DNA of 64,000 nt from Tenacibaculum gallaicum (GCF_003387615.1 NZ_QUNS01000007.1:1-64000), one strand, 5' to 3'. Positions 26,409 to 36,343 are shown, counted from the stretch's first letter. A program made the numbers and translations. The notes: generated by a model from the letters alone, not told the origin.

Positions 26409-27166
26409 GTGTGTAATTTTTGAATTGCATGGTGAGCTGTCATATCAAATTGGACTGGCACTACAGATATAAATCCATTTTCTAGCGCCCAAATATCAGT
26501 ATCTTGTCCTTTATCCCTATTAATGAACTCTCCAGAAAGCCAATAGTACTCTTTACCAAATGGGCTTTTGCGCTTATCAAACGTTTCCTTCCAGTAACCA
26601 TTCGCTTGCCTACAAATACGAACTCCTTTAATTTCGTCTTCTTTTAACTTCGGAATGTTTACATTTAAAATTACACCATCTGGTAATCCGTTTAATAAAA
26701 CATTCAACGCTATTTTTTCTATAAACTTACGTGCAGCTCTAAAGTCAGCATGCCAATCAAAATCCAACAGAGAAAACCCTATTGCAGGAATTCCTTCAAT
26801 ACCGGCCTCTACTGCAGCACTCATTGTCCCTGAATAAATAACATTAATTGATGAGTTTGCTCCATGATTAATTCCTGAAACACATAAATCAGGTGTACGG
26901 TTTAAAATCTCATTCTTTGCCATTTTAACACAATCTGCTGGTGTACCAGAACAACTGTATTCAATTTGCGGACCTTCATCAATGGTTATAGGGTTACAAT
27001 GCAACACATTATTCACCGTAATTGCATGCCCCATTCCACTTTGTGGACTATCAGGAGCTACTACTACTACATCTCCTATTTTATTCATAATTTCAATCAA
27101 CATTCGAATACCTGGAGCAGTAATTCCGTCATCGTTCGTAACTAAAATCAAAGGTCTATCTTGCAT
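26396..27166 (-). CDS. surE: 5'-nucleotidase SurE
   Basis: A cytoplasmic metal-dependent phosphatase acting on nucleoside 5'-monophosphates (and often polyphosphate). At 256 residues it is normal length. The metal-binding start LVTNDDGITAPGI is near 8-20; APDSPQSGMGHAIT, GTPADCVKMA and SGINHGANSSINVIYSGTMSAAVEA are family blocks. It heads the cluster with the small membrane protein, lpxB and the NlpC lipoprotein. Confidence 0.95.
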   Translation of the reverse strand: MQDRPLILVTNDDGITAPGIRMLIEIMNKIGDVVVVAPDSPQSGMGHAITVNNVLHCNPITIDEGPQIEYSCSGTPADCVKMAKNEILNRTPDLCVSGINHGANSSINVIYSGTMSAAVEAGIEGIPAIGFSLLDFDWHADFRAARKFIEKIALNVLLNGLPDGVILNVNIPKLKEDEIKGVRICRQANGYWKETFDKRKSPFGKEYYWLSGEFINRDKGQDTDIWALENGFISVVPVQFDMTAHHAIQKLHTWDI

Positions 27167-27184
27167 AGTAAGTAAGTTTTACAA

Positions 27185-27192
27185 CAAATGTA
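27185..27192 (-). promoter_or_regulatory. surE operon promoter
   Basis: TACATTTG on the minus strand matches TAnnTTTG, 18 bp before the surE ATG. The leader would be about 12 nt. Confidence 0.55.
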
Positions 27193-27281
27193 ACATAAAA
27201 AAAGGATTCTATTTTTAACATTTTGTAAAGACAAATTGGTTCTTTTTATCCGTAAAATTGTGGTAATCAAACCCAAGCATC

Positions 27282-27797
27282 ATGGTACGGATTATTGTTT
27301 ATGTTACAATTTTTATTATTTCTTCTTTTTTTTCAATTATTTCTGCACAAAATACTCCCACAATACCATGTAATGAAATAAACTATACCCAATTTGATTT
27401 TTGGGTCGGAAATTGGAATGTTTATAACACACAAGGAAAATTAATTGGCCACAACAACGTTTTAAAAATGCCTAATGCTTGTGCTATTCAAGAAAATTGG
27501 ACTTCAAAAACATCTACTAGCAAAGGCACCAGTTATAATTATTACAATAAAAAAGATAATACTTGGAATCAAGTTTGGATTGATAACACTGGTTTTTCAT
27601 TAGTTTTAAAAGGTGATTTTAAAGATAGTACCATGACTTTAAAAAGTAATCTTGTAAAAAATGACAAAGGCAATTATTACAACCTAATTACTTGGACAAA
27701 AAATAAAGATGGTTCGGTAACTCAAGTATGGTATTTCCTTGACGAAAACCACAAAAAAATTAAAGAAGTTTTTAAAGGCATTTATAAAAAACAATAA
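27282..27797 (+). CDS. secreted DUF1579-like protein
   Basis: A 171-residue protein with a signal peptide (about 1-22, ending ISAQ). The mature part starts with FDFWVGNWNVYN, the hallmark of DUF1579/lipocalin-like beta barrels. It continues with alternating strands containing W and Y (IQENWTS, WNQVWIDNTG, SVTQVWYFLD). No catalytic residues can be named. It is divergent from surE and precedes the tail-specific protease with a 75-bp gap. Confidence 0.8.
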   Translation: MVRIIVYVTIFIISSFFSIISAQNTPTIPCNEINYTQFDFWVGNWNVYNTQGKLIGHNNVLKMPNACAIQENWTSKTSTSKGTSYNYYNKKDNTWNQVWIDNTGFSLVLKGDFKDSTMTLKSNLVKNDKGNYYNLITWTKNKDGSVTQVWYFLDENHKKIKEVFKGIYKKQ

Positions 27798-27872
27798 AAC
27801 TAAAAAATTGGCATTATTTTAGTAGCTTAGCAACACAACGACTCAACACAAATTAAAAAGACAGAAGGTTTT

Positions 27873-29993
27873 ATGAAGACGAAGTTTATTATACCATTTT
27901 TAGCAATTACCCTTTTATTTTCTAACTCTGTTAGTTCGAATACACTTCCTAATAACGATCCTGAAAAAGACCGTGTAATTGTTTACGTTTTAAAAAATAT
28001 TTTAAATAGGTATCATTATGTTCAGAAAAAATTAAATGACGATTTTTCTGAACACGTATATACTACATTTATTGATGGACTAGACCCTAGTAAACGTTAT
28101 TTTACTCAAGAAGATTTAAAAGAGTTTTCTCAATACAAATATCAAATCGACAATCAATTAAAAGAATCTAACATTGATTTTTACAAATTGGTGTATAAAC
28201 GTTTTTTAGAAAAGATGGAATCAGGTAAAAAGACCTATCGTTCTTTATTAAAACAACCTTTCAATTATAAAAAGAAAGAGGTTATTGATGTTGATTATGA
28301 TAAAGTTACGTATGCTAAAAACCAAACTGAATTGATCAATTATTGGAGAAAACAATTAAAATTATCGATTTTAAGTAATATTGAAGATGCTGAAAATCAA
28401 CAGAACGAAAAATTTAAAAAAGATAAAACCTTTAAAAAGAAAAGCTTTAAAGAATTAGAATCTGAAGCAAGAAAAAAGGTCTTAAAAAATATGGATGACT
28501 TGTACATGCGTATTGGTGAACTTGAGAATTCTGATTGGTATTCTACTTTTTTAAACAGTGTTGTTAGTGGTTTTGATCCGCACACAACCTACATGTCTCC
28601 TCGTATTAAAACACGTTTCGACCAAGAAATGTCTGGTAAACTAGAGGGGATTGGAGCTCGTTTACAAAAAAAAGGAATTTACACTCATGTTGTTGAGTTA
28701 ATTTCTGGGGGACCTGCTTGGAAACAAGGTGAATTAGAAGCTGACGATATTATTTTAAAAGTTGCACAAGGAGACGAAGAACCTTTAGATATTGTTGGGA
28801 TGCGTTTAGATGACGCTATTAAATTCATCAAAGGAAAAAAAGGGACAGAAGTTCGTTTAACCGTAAAGAAAAAAATTGATGGATCTATTAAAATTATTCC
28901 AATTATTAGAGATGTGGTTGAGCTTGAAGAAACTTTTGTGAAGTCGAGTATTGTTGAAAAGAATGGTAAAAAATACGGAGTTATCAACCTTCCGAGATTC
29001 TATATAGATTTTAATGACTTGAGCCGTAGAGATGCTGCCAAAGACATGGAAAAAGAAATTGAGCGTTTAAAAGAAGAAAATGTTCAAGGTTTAATTGTTG
29101 ATTTACGCGACAATGGTGGTGGATCTTTAAAAACAGCCATTGAAATTGGTGGTTTATTCATCAACAAAGGGCCAATTGTTCAAGTAAAATACCGTGGTGA
29201 AGATCCTTTAGTAAAAGCTGATACTGATCCAAAAATTCAATGGGAAGGACCTTTGGTAGTAATGGTAAATGAATTTTCTGCTTCTGCTTCTGAAATTTTT
29301 GCCGCTGCTATGCAAGACTATAAGCGTGGTGTTATAATTGGAGGTAAACAAACTTATGGTAAAGGAACTGTACAAAACGTGTTACCTATAAACCGCTTTT
29401 ACGAACAGTATCCTAACGATTTGGGAGCTTTAAAAATGACGATTCAAAAGTTTTATAGAATTAATGGTGGTTCTACTCAAATTGAAGGTGTTTATTCTGA
29501 TATTTCTTTACCAACTCGATATAGTTATATGGATTTTGGGGAGCGTGATTTAGATGGCGCTTTACCTTGGGATAAGGTACAGCAAGCAAAATATACCGCT
29601 ACTAATTCTTACAGTAATTTTGCTGATGTAGTTTACAACAGTAAGCAACGTGTTATGAATAACAATAGGTTTAATAAAATAAACGACTACGCTAAGTGGT
29701 TAAAGAAAAACCAAGATGAAAGAGTGTATTCTTTAAACTACGACACCTTTAAAAAAGAAAGTGAAACAAAAACTAAAGAAGGAAAACAGTTTAAAGATAT
29801 TTTTAAGTTTGATTCTAACTTAACATTTGTATCTCCTAAATACGAATTAAATTTATTTAAAAAGGATACTGTTTTAGAAGAAAAACGAGTTGCATGGCAT
29901 AAAAATCTTCAGAAAGACATTTACATAAATGAAGCGCTAAACGTACTGAGCGAATTAAAAATGAACAACAATCATGTTGCTGTAAAACATTAA
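27873..29993 (+). CDS. prc: carboxy-terminal processing (tail-specific) protease
   Basis: A periplasmic S41A serine protease that trims or degrades proteins from their C-termini. The 706-residue chain has a signal peptide, a helical N-terminal domain (about 40-225; DGLDPSKRYFTQEDL), a PDZ domain (about 250-340; LEGIGARLQKKG, GPAWKQGELEADDIIL) and the S41 core. The catalytic dyad is Ser near 471 in FSASASEIFAAAMQDY and Lys near 497 in TYGKGTVQ. A C-terminal DUF3340-type extension follows, so it is Prc rather than the shorter CtpA form. It ends at a strong terminator. Confidence 0.95.
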   Translation: MKTKFIIPFLAITLLFSNSVSSNTLPNNDPEKDRVIVYVLKNILNRYHYVQKKLNDDFSEHVYTTFIDGLDPSKRYFTQEDLKEFSQYKYQIDNQLKESNIDFYKLVYKRFLEKMESGKKTYRSLLKQPFNYKKKEVIDVDYDKVTYAKNQTELINYWRKQLKLSILSNIEDAENQQNEKFKKDKTFKKKSFKELESEARKKVLKNMDDLYMRIGELENSDWYSTFLNSVVSGFDPHTTYMSPRIKTRFDQEMSGKLEGIGARLQKKGIYTHVVELISGGPAWKQGELEADDIILKVAQGDEEPLDIVGMRLDDAIKFIKGKKGTEVRLTVKKKIDGSIKIIPIIRDVVELEETFVKSSIVEKNGKKYGVINLPRFYIDFNDLSRRDAAKDMEKEIERLKEENVQGLIVDLRDNGGGSLKTAIEIGGLFINKGPIVQVKYRGEDPLVKADTDPKIQWEGPLVVMVNEFSASASEIFAAAMQDYKRGVIIGGKQTYGKGTVQNVLPINRFYEQYPNDLGALKMTIQKFYRINGGSTQIEGVYSDISLPTRYSYMDFGERDLDGALPWDKVQQAKYTATNSYSNFADVVYNSKQRVMNNNRFNKINDYAKWLKKNQDERVYSLNYDTFKKESETKTKEGKQFKDIFKFDSNLTFVSPKYELNLFKKDTVLEEKRVAWHKNLQKDIYINEALNVLSELKMNNNHVAVKH

Positions 29994-30020
29994 AAAAAGG
30001 GTTCTTTCGAACCCTTTTTC
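29993..30020 (+). terminator. prc terminator
   Basis: GGGTTC-TTTC-GAACCC with a following T run, directly after the prc stop codon. Confidence 0.85.
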
Positions 30021-30035
30021 TTTTTTGCTACTTTT

Positions 30036-30650
30036 ATGTTAAAAAATACTTTTTTAAATCTGTTAGCTACATACTCAAACGATAACAGTCTCAACACCTT
30101 GTTATGGCAAGAGATAGAAAAAAATCATTCTGATAAAAAAAGACACTATCATACATTAGAACATCTTAAGAATTTACTTTTTCAACTAACACCAATAAAA
30201 GAGAAAATAAGTCATTGGAACACTGTTTTATTCACGCTATTTTATCATGATATTATCTATAGCTCTTTAAAAAGCAACAACGAAGAAAAAAGTGCAGAAT
30301 TAGCTACTAAAAGAATGAAACAACTTTCTGTTCCTAAAGAAATTATAGAGAATTGCTATTCTCAGATTTTAGCCACTAAGTCTCATAAAATAGCTAAAGA
30401 TTCAGATACTAACTATTTTACTGATGCTGATTTATCTATTTTAGGTCAAGACTGGGAAGTATATACTCAATATTATAAAAATGTACGAAAAGAATATGCT
30501 ATTTATCCTAATTTGGTTTATAATTCAGGACGAAAAAAAGCATTACAGCATTTTTTAACAATGGAAAATATATTCAAAACCGAATATTTTTATCAAAAGT
30601 TCGAAGAAACTGCTCGCAAAAATATTCAACGAGAAATTGAGTTATTATAA
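30036..30650 (+). CDS. HD-superfamily phosphohydrolase-like protein (COG4339 type)
   Basis: A 204-residue cytoplasmic protein. The pattern HYHTLEHL (His37, His39, His43), FYHDIIY (His71, Asp72) and FTDADLSILG fits predicted metal-dependent HD hydrolases of the COG4339 group, whose substrate is unknown. TACTTTTA directly at the ATG resembles a degenerate promoter box, so the transcript may be almost leaderless or start further up. Its last 6 bp overlap the end of the convergent DUF2797 gene. Confidence 0.82.
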   Translation: MLKNTFLNLLATYSNDNSLNTLLWQEIEKNHSDKKRHYHTLEHLKNLLFQLTPIKEKISHWNTVLFTLFYHDIIYSSLKSNNEEKSAELATKRMKQLSVPKEIIENCYSQILATKSHKIAKDSDTNYFTDADLSILGQDWEVYTQYYKNVRKEYAIYPNLVYNSGRKKALQHFLTMENIFKTEYFYQKFEETARKNIQREIELL

Positions 30651-31439
30651 TAATTCAATTTTAACCACCAATCCTTCATTAGAACGGACATTAAACACTG
30701 TTTCGTCCTCAAAAATTAAGTATTGCCCCTTAACACCTACCAATTTCCCTGTATATGTTTCTTCTTTTTCTAAATTTAAACTTTTAGGTTTTTTAGGAAA
30801 TTTTTCAACAGGAAATTGAATATTGGTTTCAGTATTATTGGCTATATAATATTCTTTAGCTTCATCAGGAATAAACTCTTGTAATTTTTCTCGCCACTCA
30901 ACTAAGTTTTCATCCTTAATATCATTCTTCAGCATGGTTCTCCAATTCGTTTTATCAGCTACATGTTCTTTTAAAGCCACCTCGGTAATTCCTGCTAAAT
31001 AACGATTAGGTACCTCAACAATTTCAATAGCTTCGTGTGCTCCTTGATCTATCCAACGGGTCGGTACTTGTTGCTTTCTCGTCACTCCTACCTTCACATT
31101 ACTAGAGTTTGCTAAATACACAATATGTGGCTGTAGCTGTACCTTTTTTTCATATTCTAAATCTCTATCTTCCTCCCCTAAATGCGCTTTACTTAATTCA
31201 GGGCGCATTATCCAATCGCCTGCTGTTGGAATTTCAAAAAAACATTTTTTACAAAAACCTTGACGGTATATTTTCTTTTCTAAATGGCAATTTAAACACT
31301 CATAGGTAACAAAACTTAAGGTTAACTCTTTATTCAATAACTGGTTCATATTCAAAAAGTCAGCCCCCATATTTAAATAATATTGAACTGTGCTTAAATT
31401 TTCAGTGGACATTTTTTTTAAAACTCCTTGGTATTGCAT
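30645..31439 (-). CDS. DUF2797 family zinc-ribbon protein
   Basis: A 264-residue cytoplasmic protein. Cys48-x2-Cys51 and Cys63-x2-Cys66 form a likely zinc ribbon near the N-terminus. The middle has HIVYLANSSNVKVGVTRKQQVPTRWIDQGA, which resembles the beginning of a GIY-YIG fold; I make that comparison by eye only. The C-terminal 60 residues are a small beta domain (YTGKLVGVKGQYLIFEDE). The function of DUF2797 is not established. It is convergent with the HD gene and divergent from the GH3 gene. Confidence 0.85.
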   Translation of the reverse strand: MQYQGVLKKMSTENLSTVQYYLNMGADFLNMNQLLNKELTLSFVTYECLNCHLEKKIYRQGFCKKCFFEIPTAGDWIMRPELSKAHLGEEDRDLEYEKKVQLQPHIVYLANSSNVKVGVTRKQQVPTRWIDQGAHEAIEIVEVPNRYLAGITEVALKEHVADKTNWRTMLKNDIKDENLVEWREKLQEFIPDEAKEYYIANNTETNIQFPVEKFPKKPKSLNLEKEETYTGKLVGVKGQYLIFEDETVFNVRSNEGLVVKIELL

Positions 31440-31467
31440 GTCTTAAATTTTGTTACATTTAGCTTCA

Positions 31468-31475
31468 CAAAATTA
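31468..31475 (-). promoter_or_regulatory. DUF2797 promoter element
   Basis: TAATTTTG on the minus strand fits TAnnTTTG, about 29 bp before the start codon. On the plus strand, TACATTTA near 31454 is a near match that could serve the divergent GH3 gene. Confidence 0.45.
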
Positions 31476-31505
31476 CAGTAAAAAAATTGAATTAAGAGTT
31501 AATCT

Positions 31506-33014
31506 ATGACGTTTCCATTTATAAATTCAATCATTTCTTGGTTCCTAAAAAAGCGCAAACATCAAGTAGAGCTATTTTTAAAATACCCTATCGATGTTCA
31601 AAATGAGCTATTACAAAAACTTGTAAGTGCGGCTAAAAACACTGAGTTTGGGAAACAACAAGATTTCTCTTCTATTAAAAATTATACTGACTTCGCTAAC
31701 AATGTTCCCATTCAACGTTATGAAAGTATTGAACCGCTTATTGAACGTTGTAGAAAAGGAGAGCAAAACTTATTTTGGCCCACGCCTATTCGTTGGTTTG
31801 CCAAATCAAGTGGTACAACTAATGCGAAGAGTAAATTTATTCCTGTGAGTGATGAAGCCATTGAGTTTTGTCATTTCAAAGCAGGAAAAGATATGTTATG
31901 CTTATACATTAATAACAACGAGAGCGCGAAGCTTTTTACTGGTAAGGGACTGCGTTTAGGTGGAAGCTCAGCTGTATATGAAGACAACAATACTTACTTT
32001 GGTGATTTATCGGCCATAATCATTGAAAACATGCCTTTTTGGGCTGATTTTAGCTCTGCTCCAAGACAAGAAACTGCTTTAATGAGCGAGTGGGAAACAA
32101 AAATGGAAGCCATTATTAACGAGACCATTCACGAAAATATTACAAGCTTGGTTGGAGTTCCTTCTTGGATGCTGGTTTTATTGAATAGAGTATTAGAAAA
32201 AACGGGGAAGGATAATATTTTGGAGGTATGGCCTAATTTAGAAGTTTATTTCCACGGTGGAATAAACTTCAACCCATACAGAGAACAGTATAAAAAACTC
32301 ATTCCACGAGACGATTTTAAATATTACGAAACTTATAATGCTTCCGAAGGTTTTTTTGCTATTCAAGATAGAAACAATTCCGATGAGATGTTACTCATGC
32401 TAGACTATGGGATTTTTTATGAGTTTATTCCTATGAGTGATTATAATGTAGAAAACTCTGTAGCGATTCCTCTTTCTGAAGTAAAAAAAGATATTAATTA
32501 CGCCATTATTATTACCACTAATGGTGGTTTATGGCGTTATTTGATTGGTGATACTGTTAAGTTTACCTCAACCAAACCTTATCGTGTAAAAATTACAGGA
32601 CGTACTAAACACCATATCAATGTTTTCGGTGAAGAGTTAATTATTGAAAATGCTGAAGATGCTTTAAAAGCTGCTAGCGACAAAACCAATTGTGAAATTA
32701 AAGAATACACTGTTGGCCCTATTTTTATGAATGGTAAAGAAAACGGAGCACATGAATGGATTATTGAGTTTAAAAAACCTCCTAAAAAACTTGCCTTTTT
32801 TACTGAAATGTTAGACAATGCTCTAAAAAACTGCAATTCAGATTATGAAGCTAAACGTTATAATAATATGACTTTAGCAATGCCTAAAATACATCAAGCT
32901 CGAGAAGGTTTGTTTTACGATTGGATGAAAAAAAGAGGGAAACTAGGTGGGCAACATAAAATTCCTCGTTTATCAAATAGTCGTGATTTTGTTGAAGAGC
33001 TTTTAAAATTATAA
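31506..33014 (+). CDS. GH3-family acyl-acid amido synthetase-like protein
   Basis: GH3 proteins are adenylate-forming enzymes; the plant members couple auxin or jasmonate to amino acids. The 502-residue product is full length for bacterial members. It has the ATP-binding P-loop-like FAKSSGTTNAKSKFIPVS (near 99-116), TYNASEGFFAIQD, and the hinge motif LWRYLIGDTVKFTS with KITGRTKHHINVFGEE. The substrate in Flavobacteria is unknown. It is cytoplasmic and monocistronic, divergent from DUF2797 and convergent with the BlaI operon. Confidence 0.9.
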   Translation: MTFPFINSIISWFLKKRKHQVELFLKYPIDVQNELLQKLVSAAKNTEFGKQQDFSSIKNYTDFANNVPIQRYESIEPLIERCRKGEQNLFWPTPIRWFAKSSGTTNAKSKFIPVSDEAIEFCHFKAGKDMLCLYINNNESAKLFTGKGLRLGGSSAVYEDNNTYFGDLSAIIIENMPFWADFSSAPRQETALMSEWETKMEAIINETIHENITSLVGVPSWMLVLLNRVLEKTGKDNILEVWPNLEVYFHGGINFNPYREQYKKLIPRDDFKYYETYNASEGFFAIQDRNNSDEMLLMLDYGIFYEFIPMSDYNVENSVAIPLSEVKKDINYAIIITTNGGLWRYLIGDTVKFTSTKPYRVKITGRTKHHINVFGEELIIENAEDALKAASDKTNCEIKEYTVGPIFMNGKENGAHEWIIEFKKPPKKLAFFTEMLDNALKNCNSDYEAKRYNNMTLAMPKIHQAREGLFYDWMKKRGKLGGQHKIPRLSNSRDFVEELLKL

Positions 33015-33019
33015 ACGTA

Positions 33020-33517
33020 CTATTCTGTTTTAATTTTAATAGGTAACTGATATTTCGTCACTACAGGAATCCCTCTTTTTGTAGCTGGACTTATAATTGG
33101 TAATTTTTCTATTGCCAACTTTATTATGCTATCTAATTCTGGTAATTGATTGATAACAACATCAGAAGTAGTGACCTTTCCTAAAACAAACTTTCCCTCT
33201 TTATTAATCAGAATATCAATTAAAACTTCTTCATCTAGGCTATTTTTAGTGACAAAGTTATGTTCCTTTAAACTCGTTGTTACTCTTTTATGAATTTCAT
33301 CCCTAAAACAACTAACTCTATCTTCTTTAAGTAAGTTTTTGCATTTACTAAAAGAAGGAGACTCATCTACTTTTGTAAAGTCAACTACTGTATCTACAAC
33401 TTGAGCGCTGTCCTTTTTTGAGTATAAAAAAAAGTCGCAAGAAAAACATAGCAAAGTACAAACTAAAAAAGCCACATAGCGAAAACTCATCTTATTGATT
33501 TTAAGATGAATATACAA
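33020..33517 (-). CDS. lipoprotein with TonB C-terminal-like domain
   Basis: A 165-residue product. The likely start is Met10 (33490), which begins a signal peptide with lipobox LLCFSC. The mature part ends in a compact alpha/beta domain, EEVLIDILINKEGKFVLGKV to PVVTKYQLPIKIK, that follows the TonB C-terminal pattern. Two cysteines (CKNLL, CFRDEI) precede it. It is the last gene of the BlaI/M56 operon, 9 bp after the TPR gene. The same kind of C-terminal domain is found on the M56 protein of this operon. Confidence 0.78.
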   Translation of the reverse strand: MYIHLKINKMSFRYVAFLVCTLLCFSCDFFLYSKKDSAQVVDTVVDFTKVDESPSFSKCKNLLKEDRVSCFRDEIHKRVTTSLKEHNFVTKNSLDEEVLIDILINKEGKFVLGKVTTSDVVINQLPELDSIIKLAIEKLPIISPATKRGIPVVTKYQLPIKIKTE

Positions 33518-33526
33518 AATTAAATA

Positions 33527-34804
33527 CTATTGTAAAATCTCTCCTTGTAAGAAATAATACTTTTTAATTTCTTTTAGTCGTGTTTTTGCATGTTTCGTTA
33601 AAACTGAATCTTTTCTTTCAAAACGATTTATATAATTTTTATAGTGTTTATAAGCTATTCTTTTATCTTTATAATAATCCTCGCTAGTTTTAGCTAATTG
33701 ATATAAAGCCTTATAATTTTTCCTATTTTCCTCAAAAGCTTTTTTATAAGATTTTAATTCTTCTTTAGGGTTTCCTAATTCTTCATAAACTCTTGCTAAT
33801 TGATAATATTCAACATCTCTGGGTTCTTTACCAGCAAAAGTTGCCACCATATAATCTAACTGAGCTTTGTAAAACTTTTTCTTTTCGAAATTAATGTCGC
33901 CTAAATAGGTATATGCTTTAAAATCTGATTTGTCAATACTTATAGCTTTATTAAAATGCTTTTTTGCTTCGTCGTATTTCTTTAGATTAAAGTAGCTACG
34001 CCCTAACATTTTTTGTGTATAGTGTTCGTTAGGTTCCAAAGTATCTAATCGTTGTAAAAATTGAATAGCTTCTGTAAACTTTTCTTCTTTATATAAATTA
34101 TTGATTTTTAACTTATTCAAATTAATATGATTCGGATTTACCACCAAACCTCTATTTATAAAAATGTTTGCTGAATCTTTATCTCTTAATAAAGTATAAG
34201 CTAATGCTAAGTGGTGAATAGATTTAATGTGGGTTGTATCATTTTTATAGGCTTCTAAAAAACTATTTATTTTCAAGTTTCGTTTTTTCAACATTCCATA
34301 AGCAATTCCCAATCTGTAATGGTAATTTGCATTTGTACTATCTTGTTGAATGATGTTCTTAAAAGTATCTATTGCTTTGGCAGGTTGTTTTGTTTGTGCG
34401 TACAATTTTCCTAACTGGTACTGAATAAATAAATTTTCAGCATCATCTTTTATAATACCTTCATAAACATCAATCGCTTTTTGTAATTTTTTCTCTTTTT
34501 TATATGCTTTCGCTAATCTTATTTTTACTGAATAATCATCTTTTAACTCCAATGCCTTTTCATAATATAAAGAGGCTTTTTTATAATTATCAATTGAAGC
34601 ATAAATAGATCCTACTTTTGAGTTTGATTGAAATGTAGATGGTAACTTTTGTAACTTTAATAACGCTGTTTGATAGCGTCCTATATTCACTAAACTATCA
34701 ATAGTTTTAAAAGTCGAAACTTGCGCTTCGACTTTTAGAAATGCTATTACAAAAACAATAAGTAAAATTTTATTTTTCACGTTTCTATTTTTGATATTAT
34801 TCAT
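33527..34804 (-). CDS. exported TPR-repeat protein
   Basis: A 425-residue protein with a basic start, one signal or anchor helix (about 11-28) and then about eleven consecutive TPR units (for example ASLYYEKALELKDDYSVKIRLAKAY, AIDVYEGIIKDDAENLFIQYQLGKLY). It carries no catalytic domain and probably scaffolds a periplasmic complex. It lies between the M56 peptidase gene (27-bp gap) and the TonB-like lipoprotein gene (9-bp gap), so it belongs to the same operon. Confidence 0.87.
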   Translation of the reverse strand: MNNIKNRNVKNKILLIVFVIAFLKVEAQVSTFKTIDSLVNIGRYQTALLKLQKLPSTFQSNSKVGSIYASIDNYKKASLYYEKALELKDDYSVKIRLAKAYKKEKKLQKAIDVYEGIIKDDAENLFIQYQLGKLYAQTKQPAKAIDTFKNIIQQDSTNANYHYRLGIAYGMLKKRNLKINSFLEAYKNDTTHIKSIHHLALAYTLLRDKDSANIFINRGLVVNPNHINLNKLKINNLYKEEKFTEAIQFLQRLDTLEPNEHYTQKMLGRSYFNLKKYDEAKKHFNKAISIDKSDFKAYTYLGDINFEKKKFYKAQLDYMVATFAGKEPRDVEYYQLARVYEELGNPKEELKSYKKAFEENRKNYKALYQLAKTSEDYYKDKRIAYKHYKNYINRFERKDSVLTKHAKTRLKEIKKYYFLQGEILQ

Positions 34805-34831
34805 TGGTTATTGGTGACCAAGATACTTATT

Positions 34832-36343
34832 TTATTCTATGTTAAATGTGATGGGTAATACAAACCCAGTCGCCACAACTTTTCCATCTTTTTTTCCTGG
34901 TAGCATTTGCGGCAACTTTTGCGCCAATTCTTCTGCATGCTGTTTTAATATAGGGTGCGGTGCTCTTGCTATTATGTTTGTCACATTACCTTTTTTATCT
35001 ATTTTAAATTTAATATAAAGTCTTTTTTTACCTGAATCTAAACCTAACCCATTTGCTATAGATGTATCAAAATTCTCTTTTACAAACTCCTGTAAACTTC
35101 TATTAAAACAATCTTTATCTCCTTCAGCACATCCTGGGAAAGTTGGTACTTTTTCTAAAAGTGAAAAAGGTATACTTCCACCTTTATCAACCATTTCCTT
35201 TATTTTTATTTTAACTAAGTCATAAGCTATAATCTTCCTATTACTTGTTCCTTTATATACTTTAACTCCCAACACTGAACCCTCGTCCTCTAGACTCTCT
35301 TTAAGAGCTAAAAACTCACTCTTCTCTTCTTCATACAAATCATTAATTGACAATTCTTTACCTAAGTCTATCTTCTCTCCAAAGTAACGATCTAAATACG
35401 TACTTTTTTCTCCTTTAACTGAAGTAATTTCTCCATCTTTACTGTTATAAATTGTTACTAATTCTTTTTTCGCAATAGCTTCACTACTTTTATTCTCGTC
35501 TGAGCAAGCCGTATACAAAATCATGCTTCCTAAGAGTGGAATTAACAACAAATACTTTAGCTGTTTAACTTTTTTGGATTGTGTTTTCGTCATCATAATA
35601 ATTCGTTTTTTGATTAATGAATGTTTGTAAAACTGATTAATGAATGAAATATGCTCGACCTGAAAAATATCAGCGAGTAAATGGTTTATATAGTTTTCTT
35701 TTTTATCTGATTTGCTGGCTACAGCATCTGAAATATATTCATGAACTAACGAAATACGGTTTTGATACACATACACCATTGGATTAAACCACATAACTAT
35801 TTTTAAAAACTCAAAAAACAACAGGTCTAATGTGTGTTTCTGCTCGCTATGTACTAATTCGTGCTGAATAATTTTTTCTCTTTTCTGAGAAGGAATTTCA
35901 TTCCCTAAAAAAATATAGTTGAAAAATGAAAAAGCTTTTGTTTTCTTTGGAAGTAACACCAATTTATAGCTTTCTTTTTTAGAAACCCCGTATTGCAAGA
36001 CCAATCGAACAATACGTTCTAACTTCACTAAAAACACTATGAAGAACAGCACACACCCACTCCAAAATAGTACATCTAAATAATTCATAGATTGATACCA
36101 AGCTGCTTTTTCAATCACTTTTTGTGGAGATAAAACTACTTCTGGTAATAAAATATAATACTCTTGTGGTACTGCTTTTTGAACTGTTGAAATTTTAAAC
36201 AAAGGCAACACAAAAGAAAGCAATGCAGTACTTAACAAGTACCATCTATTTTTGTTAAAGAAAGTTTCTTTACTTAAAAAGAAATCATACACCGCCACAA
36301 AAAGCACTTGGAATAATACAACTTGAATGATATAATTTATCAT
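34832..36343 (-). CDS. BlaR1-like M56 peptidase with TonB C-terminal domain
   Basis: A 503-residue inner-membrane protein. Helices lie near 3-22, 35-50 and 88-108. The cytosol-facing M56 zinc site HELVH (161-165) has EYISD downstream. A last helix ends LLLIPLLGSMILYTAC near 280. Outside the membrane there is a variable region and a TonB-type C-terminal domain (about 410-503) with LYIKFKIDKKGNVTNI and VLPITFNIE. It lacks the penicillin-binding sensor domain of true BlaR1/MecR1. By analogy it would cleave the BlaI-type repressor whose gene overlaps its start by 4 bp (ATGA). The ligand is unknown. Confidence 0.9.
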   Translation of the reverse strand: MINYIIQVVLFQVLFVAVYDFFLSKETFFNKNRWYLLSTALLSFVLPLFKISTVQKAVPQEYYILLPEVVLSPQKVIEKAAWYQSMNYLDVLFWSGCVLFFIVFLVKLERIVRLVLQYGVSKKESYKLVLLPKKTKAFSFFNYIFLGNEIPSQKREKIIQHELVHSEQKHTLDLLFFEFLKIVMWFNPMVYVYQNRISLVHEYISDAVASKSDKKENYINHLLADIFQVEHISFINQFYKHSLIKKRIIMMTKTQSKKVKQLKYLLLIPLLGSMILYTACSDENKSSEAIAKKELVTIYNSKDGEITSVKGEKSTYLDRYFGEKIDLGKELSINDLYEEEKSEFLALKESLEDEGSVLGVKVYKGTSNRKIIAYDLVKIKIKEMVDKGGSIPFSLLEKVPTFPGCAEGDKDCFNRSLQEFVKENFDTSIANGLGLDSGKKRLYIKFKIDKKGNVTNIIARAPHPILKQHAEELAQKLPQMLPGKKDGKVVATGFVLPITFNIE

